A stretch of 64,000 nt of DNA from Conchocele bisecta (lineage: Eukaryota; Mollusca; Bivalvia; Lucinida; Thyasiridae). The notes under the pieces were generated by a model. That model searched no databases. It was not told the origin of the DNA and saw only the letters and a list, made by a program, of their open reading frames with translations. Location: NCBI GenBank assembly GCA_029237695.1, contig CM055278.1, forward strand, positions 78,327,817-78,391,816, in the 5' to 3' direction. This document shows, piece after piece, positions 57,000-64,000 of this stretch; positions within the stretch are counted from its first letter, which is position 1, and each line of letters begins with the position of its first letter. The translations under genes and the position numbers were made by a program.

Positions 57000-58778
57000 A
57001 CACAGTTTAACCTTTATATATTTTACAACAATTACAAACAAGAGCAAGCAGTCATTTAAAATTCATATCATTTTCCAATTCAAATAGGAATCATCAGCGA
57101 TTTGTAACCCGGAGGATATGCCAAAAACGTTCGACTTTCACTTTCATTTCAGCTACACATTCAATTTTAATTTATTGAGTAAATGATGCTGAAATATTTA
57201 TTTAAATTAATATCTAATTATTTAAATATACTTTTTTTAATTCATAATACAAATAATCTAGAGATAATTATTATCCTTATTCAAACTCAAGACAACGTTT
57301 CCTTTGTGAAGTGTATCGTACTGTATATGCTGTGTAACGTCAAGTCGCAAGACTGTCGGCAGTGTATGCGACGTGTAATTATCAAAAAATTGCAGGCACC
57401 TATTTGGAAAGTTTGGATTTCCGCGCGAACTGTTTTACTAAATTCATTATAGATTAGTTGATTTTTTAAGTAAAATGGACACTGATTAATAATATCGATG
57501 GCTCAAGATGATTAAAACAGTAGGTAACCTTCAAAAAACAATGTTTCTGCTTTAAATCATCATCATTTCGCTGTCCAATGTCAGATTTTATCGAGCAATT
57601 GACCTATGTAAAGTTCAGAATGTAAGCTTTAATCTGATTGGTCATTCAAGAAAAACGTCACAGGGAAATCCCGCCCCCTACTATATCATTGCGCAAAATA
57701 TCAACATACATAACAAAGAACTCATATTAACAGTTAATAGTTTATAAAGTATACAAAAACTTTTGCAATAACACACATATAGCACAAAAAAGCAATCAAC
57801 ACATGTATTACGCTGAAACGGTAACATAGCCCGCTGTTTTACTGTTGTTGAACTACTTTTTTATGGCGTAGTACCACGTGTTTTTCTAAAGTTAAACCCG
57901 CAAACAGTGACACTGCGACCGCCACTTAACTCATTAGCATATCTGCAATAACTGAGAATTTTCATGTAGTTACTAAATCCAAGCTAATAGCTCGGATAAT
58001 AAGAAACTAAGTAAGTCCTTTTTTGTCACGACTGGTGAACTAATGAACAGTATGCCACATATTTGTGAAATATATATTTTCTATGGTAATAAGCAGTGAT
58101 ATATGCCATAGTACAGAAACAATATTACAAAGATGAATTCATGCCGTTTTCACTTGTTGACCTTGAAAATATAGTTTTGTGACATTGACCTTGATAATAA
58201 TTATTTTATTTCTTGATTACAGTTGATCTGCAATTATTGTTATGCATATTACCGAAGCGATTGATAATTCAAATGGATTAATTCCCCGGTTTTATGGCAT
58301 AAATACTAAAATTTTGACCTTGATTTTTAACGACCTTGAAATGACCTTGAAAGTGTCTGAAAAAAATGGCACCCGGATTTTTTGGAAAGTTGGATCTGTG
58401 TTCATCACATTTGTGGCCAGTCTAACACCTGATCTGTAGGCGTATAGCGTGTTTCATCTAACTACCAAACAGGATGATTGGCAATGGGATACAAACAAAC
58501 ATTTCAGATCAATTGCGGAATTAAATTCCACGTGTGCTCTGCAATATTTTGTTTAACCCTTTCACCCCTGGGTTTTTTTGACGACTAAATGTTTTGTTTT
58601 CACTTTTCAATACATTATGTACATTGTATAGCAATTAAACATAATAGTATGTAATTATACTACACAAGTTACATACAAAATGTATTAGACAGTAGTGTTG
58701 AGAAGAGCTTAAAGTTAGGCGAGATAATCATGAGAAAAAGAAAGAAATATTTCCAATTGTGTTCCTACCAAATAGACC
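57000..58778. other. No gene recognised
   Basis: AT-rich. A cluster of ATTGG (inverted CCAAT, about 57638), CCCGCCCCC (about 57670) and CTATATCATTGCGC could be promoter-like, but no downstream exon is apparent. The right boundary of the candidate 54050-58395 element lies here. Confidence 0.35.
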
Positions 58779-58893
58779 TGAATATTAAACCTACCCTACT
58801 TGATAATGTGTTATTCTGAATATTAAACCTACCCCACTTGATAATGTGTTGTTCTGAATATTAAACCTACCCCACTTGATAATGTGCTGTTCT
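58779..58893. repeat. 38-bp tandem repeat, three copies
   Basis: GAATATTAAACCTACCCCAC plus TTGATAATGTGTTGTTCT is repeated three times with single-base variants (anchors at 58781, 58819 and 58857). Confidence 0.9.
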
Positions 58894-60455
58894 CGTTTAT
58901 CCTTCAAGTTTTTATGTGGCTATTTTCTGTTCTATCTGATTTATGTCCTTCAAGTAATTTATGAATGATTCGAACATTATATCCGTTTTTCATATTTACA
59001 TTTTAATTTTCCTAGAGTAACGATGAAATTAAGTTATTGTGCCAAAAGTGTATTATCATTTATTCCTATAGAAATGTTTTTAACGTTGATTCGTTTTGCA
59101 TGCTATAACCTTATCATTTAGGTAAGTTCTTGGCCGAGACCAAAAATGTTGCACAAATGGAAATATTTCTTTCTTTTTTTCAGAATAAGTGTTTCCCAGA
59201 ATACCGGTGTTTTATACTTTCAACATACATAGAGCAAAAATCACATAGGCTACTACTTACTATATTACAGCGATCAAGTACTTTATTTATTCCCAGAATT
59301 CGCATTGGGTATTTGTATTGGATAATGTGGAATCTATAGATGTATAATTGAAACTTAATGTGTAAATGTGTTGCCAACATAGAGTAACATCTGAAAACTT
59401 GCTTGTCCATTTTTGTTGAGATTTTATTTCTTCAACATTTTTCCCGTGTCAACGATTCTGATGTGGTGCCAAAACATGATGAATTTTTATTCATCAATGT
59501 CTTGTGTGTATTATGGTTGCACTAAACATTCTTTACAAAATCCAAAAACTTTCATTAAGAATCAAGTACTGGGTATTTCTTAAATTCACATGCTCTCGAT
59601 TTTTATTTACGTTGACGGTAACCAATTCTTCTTCCAAACAACAGGTATGAGATTACAGCAAACTGTACAATAATGGAAAAACAGTTTCACATTTCCTGCA
59701 CTTAGTTTCATAAAAATCATCATTCCATTAGTATTAAAGGAAAGATTTACTGTAAACACATCTAAAATCATAACATCACACCGTTCGGAAACCATGTGAT
59801 CCCTCGCCCTGTAATATATTGTTTAGAAGCTATTGTTACACATACAAGTGTTGTATTCATTGTACAATGTCGTATTAATTAATGTGCAAAATAAAATTAG
59901 ACTACATATAATTTATGCAAAGATATAGATGTACAAACATATATTTTTCTAATTAATAAAATGACTTGTTATTGTTTTCCGTACAGTTTATAACTCCCAA
60001 CGAAAAAAATAAAATTGCAAATTCTTTTTTTTATTTTATTTTTTTCCCTCCTCCTACGGCACTTCAGAGATTTGGTCGTTCGTAAAACAAACAATTAAAA
60101 AAAGAAAATCCTCAGTAACTGGAATGGATATTGATACGTTAATTTTGCAACCAATCCAATCGTCACAAAATGATATTTAGACTAGTCCATATATGAAATG
60201 GGGGTGTTTTTTTCTCTCAAAATTTGAAAATTACTTGCAAAAAGTGCAGATCCAAATGAGACGGCTTGTCACAAGACGGCTGATCTGGATCTACACTGTT
60301 TGCCAATACCACTATACAGGTCTGCGGTGTTGAAACAGTTAAACGAGGTATGGCAGATCTTCAAAATAATGTCTGAAAATTAGATTGGCCAAGATAGAAA
60401 ACAGACTAATATCGAACTGGATATGTATTTATGGAATGGTTGAACATCTTTCCAA
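58894..60455. other. No gene recognised
   Basis: AT-rich stretch with T-rich and A-rich runs (for example 60005-60050). None of the short frames has a recognisable motif. Confidence 0.45.
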
Positions 60456-60457
60456 AT

Positions 60458-60525
60458 AATAAACGAGCTATAAACGTTATGTATGTTCCACAATAAACGA
60501 GCTATAAACGTTATGTATGTTCCAC
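60458..60525. repeat. 34-bp direct duplication
   Basis: AATAAACGAGCTATAAACGT plus TATGTATGTTCCAC is present twice in tandem. Confidence 0.9.
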
Positions 60526-60560
60526 AATAAATAAGGTACTAACCACCAATGTAGTAACCT

Positions 60561-61092
60561 GGGGGCCGTTTCACTAAATTTCGGGTGGGTGGTGGTCGGG
60601 CGAATGAGACGGCGTAAATTAACGGTATGGGTTCCTCCTTATAGGAATCACGATTTGCCTGGTTTGACCCTCAGGTACGTTTTTATCTTTGGCTCTTTAG
60701 TTACCTGGGAGTTGAATTGGGTTATTGCCCATTATAAAAGTAGTAAGATTATTACTGATCCTACTGCTTTTGGGAGGGGCCAAGTGATTCTGGTGTGGCG
60801 AGGACCTGGCATCAGATCAGGATTATTCCGATTTCAGGGCTGATTATATAGTTATGTTATTGTAAATATTCAGTTCTGGTTTTGGGATTTTCCCCCCATT
60901 TGTACATGTACTTGTACAGGTAATATATGGTATTTAGTACTAAACCCATTGACCCGGCCTTACATGACCTAAGCTGTTGATAGGCCGTTAAACCCCAACA
61001 AACAAACACTAAACTTCGTACATTTCCAGACGATCCTAAATTTGCACTTACAAATATTTTAATCGTACAAAGTTTAGTGAAACGGCCTCCAG
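60561..61092. mobile_element. MITE family D copy interrupted by a SINE-like insertion
   Basis: The left end GGGGGCCGTTTCACTAAATT at 60561 and right end ACAAAGTTTAGTGAAACGGCC ending near 61087 are inverted. ATTTCCAGACGATCCTAAAT and TTGCACTTAC precede the right end, exactly as in the intact copy at 61961-62206. The left arm is cut short by the SINE-like repeat at 60595-61010. Confidence 0.75.
60595..61010 (+). mobile_element. SINE-like dispersed repeat, copy 3 with tail
   Basis: GGTATGGGTTCCTCCTTATA, CTCAGGTACGTTTTTATC, GTTGAATTGGG and GGACCTGGCATCAGATCAGG give the body. The 3' tail CGGCCTTACATGACCTAAGC, TGTTGATAGGCCGTTAAACC, CCAACAAACAAAC is shared with 46850-47355. Inserted in a MITE D copy. 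Confidence 0.65.
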
Positions 61093-61382
61093 ATTTCACA
61101 TACACGGCCATTGCAAGTCCACCAAGGTTTGGCGTTGATATGTATTAGGCATACGTCACTGGAGAATTGGGACTTATGGGTTTTGTGGCCAGTGTAGATT
61201 CAGATCAGCCTGTGCATCCTGGATCTGCACTGTTCGCTATTCCATCAACGACAACATGCGTCATGCTTCCCACAAGCAATATAGATCACTATCAGGCTAC
61301 AGAACTGTGCTATTTGATCAAGAACTACATTGGTCGCAAATCCCAAAAGCCCCATTTCTCCAGTCACAGCCACATATACAGA

Positions 61383-61652
61383 TAGAGAATACCAGGCTAG
61401 TCTTTTGATATCAAGTTTATCAGACAAGGCTAGGAAATGCGGAGGAATTCCGAGGCTCTCCAATAAAAACCTAGTTTCCGAGCCCGACAAGTTTACTGAC
61501 GTTATTCGGTAACATCATACGACGCCGTTCGACCAATGAAACGTCGGTTTTCAATTCACCTTAACCCGGATATTCGTATCAGGTCACCTAGTTTCCGAGC
61601 CCAGCCTGATAAACTCGATATCAACAGACTAGGCTGGTATTCTATTTATCAG
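61383..61652. mobile_element. MITE-like inverted repeat (family E)
   Basis: AGAATACCAGGCTAGTCTTT-TGATATCAAGTTTATCAG at 61386 is inverted at 61606-61650 (CTGATAAACTCGATATCAAC, AGACTAGGCTGGTATTCT). The block between includes ACTGACGTTATTCGGTAACA, which is repeated outside at 61745. Confidence 0.65.
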
Positions 61653-61845
61653 GTATTGTTTTGTGCTAGTCGATGATAACATATAAATAAAATAGTTTCC
61701 GTTGAAAAGAATGCCGACTTGTTTACGTAGATTACGTCATTACACTGACGTTATTCGGTAACATCATGTGACGCCGTTCGGCCAATGAAGCGTCAGTTTT
61801 TAATTCACCTTAACCCAGACTTACGTATCGGGTCAATGCCAGATA
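61495..61845. repeat. Direct repeat of about 100 bp, two copies
   Basis: ACTGACGTTATTCGGTAACA, TGACGCCGTTCG/GCCAATGAA and CAATTCACCTTAACCC occur at 61497-61592 and 61745-61835, separated by 150 bp. One copy lies within the family E inverted repeat. Confidence 0.75.
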
Positions 61846-61960
61846 TGGCATGTTATCAGTCAGTACGTATTTGGCCAACATAAAGCTTGTTACCGGATAC
61901 AAAACGGTTGTAATTATGTTGGCTGATGGCAGAAAGGTGACCAGTGGCTGACGAGCAGTC

Positions 61961-62206
61961 TGGGGGCCGTTTCACTATACTTTGTATGACTAAAATGTTC
62001 GTAAGTGCAAAATTATAATAGTCTGTAATTTTCACGATTACAATGTTTTCTTGTAAACAATTATTGGATTTACATTTATTGAGCACAGGCTGCATATGCA
62101 GCCTATGCTCAATACATGTAAATCCATCAATTGAAATTTCCAGACGATCCTAAATTTGCACTTACGAACATTTTAGTCGTACAAAGTTTAGTGAAACGGG
62201 CCCCTG
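61961..62206. mobile_element. MITE family D, intact palindromic copy
   Basis: GGGGGCCGTTTCACTATACT-TTGTATGACTAAAATGTTCG at the left and its complement ACATTTTAGTCGTACAAAGT-TTAGTGAAACGGGCCC at the right, about 246 bp in all. A second hairpin sits at 62065-62125 (TACATTTATTGAGCA...GCTGCATATGCAGC...TGCTCAATACATGTA). Confidence 0.85.
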
Positions 62207-62317
62207 GTCTGGGCCTACACTGGTTGTAAACGATCCTTTTTGTCGCCAGCAGTTCATGGAGCGCTACTGAGGTAGTAGGAAGCATGCTCATACACTATAA
62301 CAACCCTACTATTTCTG

Positions 62318-63385
62318 TTTCACGAAACCTGCCCAAATTTTACGGCTATATGAACAACTCAAAAAACAATTGGGCCAAATTTCACGAAATAAAAAAAAAG
62401 TATTTTTTTTTATATTAAATTTAATAAAAATTTAATAATGAGACTTCTTTTGAATTCGTGGTTAAATATTGATTTTAATAAGAAAAAATTATTTTTCTAT
62501 GGGAATTTAACATGGGAGAAAAGGAAGTGGAGGTGCTTGTGAGGAGTAAAAAAATATGAAATGGATTTGAATCTGAATCCTGGCTAGATTGCTTGGAATT
62601 GAAAGGAAATAAGTTAAATTTTGAAAATCGGAAATTAGAAAAAAATCCCCATGTTAATTCCCCAAGACATCAGGGTTTAACACGGGGAAATTTTTCTTTC
62701 GTAAAACAATCAATATTGGACCAAATTGCACGAAATTTGGCATTGTTTATAGTCCCTATTATCATGGATCCGTGCCCCTAAGCACATACATTCATATTGT
62801 GTGTTATGTTCTGATTATTTCCTGAAAATGTATACATCAACATAAAGTTCAAACACTTGATTATGAGTGCACATAAGGAATTCACCAAAATTGTTGTTTA
62901 TGCAAGTCTTAGAGTCCCTAGAAATAACCCACCCAAGTCGCCTAATTGATCTTGAAACATCTCATCAGGTTCGTGCCCTACAACTGTTTGCACACTCGAG
63001 TGGCATTCCTTGATCACTCATACAATAAAGAAGTGTTGCCGCCTAGATGAATCAAATTTAAATATGGTGAAGTTTAAATTCACCTAGAAATCAACATATA
63101 TCACATTTTATGCATCATTTGCGAACAGACCCTCTTCAGATTAAGGAAGTACGTAGAAAAATCACAAAATAGGTGGTAAATGACAATTTTATGTAACTGT
63201 AACTTAGAAAACCATGGGAAACAACTTAAAATACCTTTTTAAAATAATTTTCAATTAACACTATTCTTAGAATATGCTTATTCACTTGTTTTCTAGGGCC
63301 ACGAATCAATGAGAAGGCACGAATCCATGCGAATTGGGGCTATAATAAATTATCCGTAAAATTTGGGCAGGTTTCTGAGACTGAC
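62318..63385. mobile_element. TIR element related to 14210-17817
   Basis: The left end TTTCACGAAACCTGCCCAAA-TTTTACGG and right end CCGTAAAATTTGGGCAGGTT-TC are inverted repeats 1.07 kb apart. The family sequence (TTAAATTTAATAAAAATTTA) follows the left end. A MITE C fragment (62490-62680) is included. No coding sequence is seen. Confidence 0.65.
62490..62680. mobile_element. MITE family C fragment
   Basis: CTATGGGAATTTAACATGGG, AGGAAGTGGAGGTGCTTGTG, CTGGCTAGATTGCTTGGAAT and CCCCATGTTAATTCCCC. It is almost identical to the fragment at 63840-64000, so the two are recent relatives. Confidence 0.75.
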
Positions 63386-63838
63386 AGTAGTCTCTTCAAC
63401 AACATACACAACTAGAAATCAGTAACACTGACAGATGTACCCATAAAACTGGAATGAAAAAAAAAATGTTCACACCAATGTTTAAGTGATTTGGCCTCGC
63501 TGTATGGATGGGCTATAGAATGAACATGTACACAGACAGACAGACAAACATGGCGGGGACTATATGTACCCCAATGTTGTTTTTCCGGGTATACAATAAA
63601 TGTAAACATCACAAGAAAAAGCTAAAGTAAACAATGATATAGAGACATGACTGGCTAGTCTGTATGGTATGGTATTGTTGATCACGGCACTCACTACACA
63701 CAAATCAAGCAAATATTGTGCAAGTGTATTAAATGGAATGCTTTGGTTCTAATAAATAAACAAGGGTATCATTATCACTAATAAGCTAATCCCCTCGCCT
63801 TGATACAAAAATTAACATTGACGAACAAGATGAACGTA
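62690..63838. other. No gene recognised
   Basis: It contains the right end of the 62318-63385 element and otherwise unassigned AT-rich sequence. CAGACAGACAGACAAACATG near 63533 is a short simple run. Confidence 0.4.
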
Positions 63839-63839
63839 T

Positions 63840-64000
63840 TTGTCTATGGGAATTTAACATGGGAAAAAAGGAAGTGGAGGTGCTTGTGACGAGTAAAAAA
63901 AAATAAAAAATGGATTTGAATCTGAATCATGGCTAGATTGCTTGGAATTGAAAGAAAATAAGTTAAATTTTGAAAATCGGAAATTAGAAAAAAATCCCCA
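63840..64000. mobile_element. MITE family C fragment, cut by the window edge
   Basis: CTATGGGAATTTAACATGGG, GGAAGTGGAGGTGCTTGTGA, GGATTTGAATCTGAATCATG and TGCTTGGAATTGAAAG repeat the sequence at 62500-62670 in the same order. The window ends inside it. Confidence 0.75.

Larger units (their letters stand above)
54050..58395. mobile_element. Candidate large TIR element without coding sequence
   Basis: CCAAAAAATCCGGGTGCCAT-TTTTTC and TCATTTCAAGGTCATTG at 54055-54113 are inverted at 58332-58382 (CGACCTTGAAATGACCTTGA, ATGGCACCCGGATTTTTTGG). The 4.3 kb between is AT-rich with no transposase. A direct repeat of TTTGTGGCCAGTCTA-type sequence lies just outside each end (53920 and 58410). No clear target duplication is seen. 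Confidence 0.45.

Noticed and set aside
53920..58440. TTTGTGGCCAGTCTA blocks as TIRs of the large candidate element
   Set aside because: On inspection they are in direct, not inverted, orientation. Only the CCGGGTGCCAT blocks are inverted.

Overview
This is a 64 kb piece of animal nuclear DNA, most likely from a bivalve mollusc. It is AT-rich, gene-poor and packed with transposable elements, small inverted-repeat elements (MITEs) and tandem arrays. Typical bivalve-style elements recur, with a central tandem array containing an 'AAGGTCAAGGTCA' block. There are also tRNA-derived SINEs and CR1/Jockey-like LINEs. I see no bacterial-type gene organisation. The species cannot be fixed from the sequence alone.

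Only one host gene is recognisable: LAMTOR4, a Ragulator subunit, on the + strand. It has coding exons at 24596-24670 (preceded in the same exon by probable 5' UTR from 24568), 31296-31413 and 35351-35448. Together they give a 96-residue protein with correct splice phases. Its two introns (6.6 and 3.9 kb) are filled with repeats. The most striking feature is a 4.4-kb, 82-bp-unit tandem array (26846-31295) that abuts coding exon 2. Each well-preserved unit repeats the branch-point-like TTAAC, the polypyrimidine tract and the CAG acceptor used by that exon, and apparently also the first bases of the exon. It looks like an intron/exon junction amplified about fifty-fold.

Layout: 471-3806, a DNA transposon with long terminal inverted repeats (TIRs) and a 3-bp TTA duplication, containing nested MITEs. 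4690-5300, a dispersed repeat. 5640-6950, a degenerate LINE. 7231-13475, a dead mariner-type element split by SINE-like repeats and a 5'-truncated LINE (9880-13121). 14210-17817, a composite TIR element holding a SINE, a microsatellite and a 137-bp tandem array. 18969-23135, a 24-bp minisatellite that reverses orientation at 22591. 24200-35800, the LAMTOR4 locus. 36715-52523, three related large DNA transposons with subterminal ATGGCCGCC-like motifs; two have sharp 3-bp target-site duplications, and between them they carry remnants of a protein family with a PIN/XPG-like region and a Cys-rich CXC tail (Academ-like by inference). Between the second and third lies an apparently intact Tc1-type transposon (43611-45190). 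52528-64000, palindromic MITEs, SINE copies and stretches with no recognisable gene.

The elements do not work together as a pathway. What can be read is insertion history: several elements sit inside earlier MITEs whose other copies in this window reveal the empty site.
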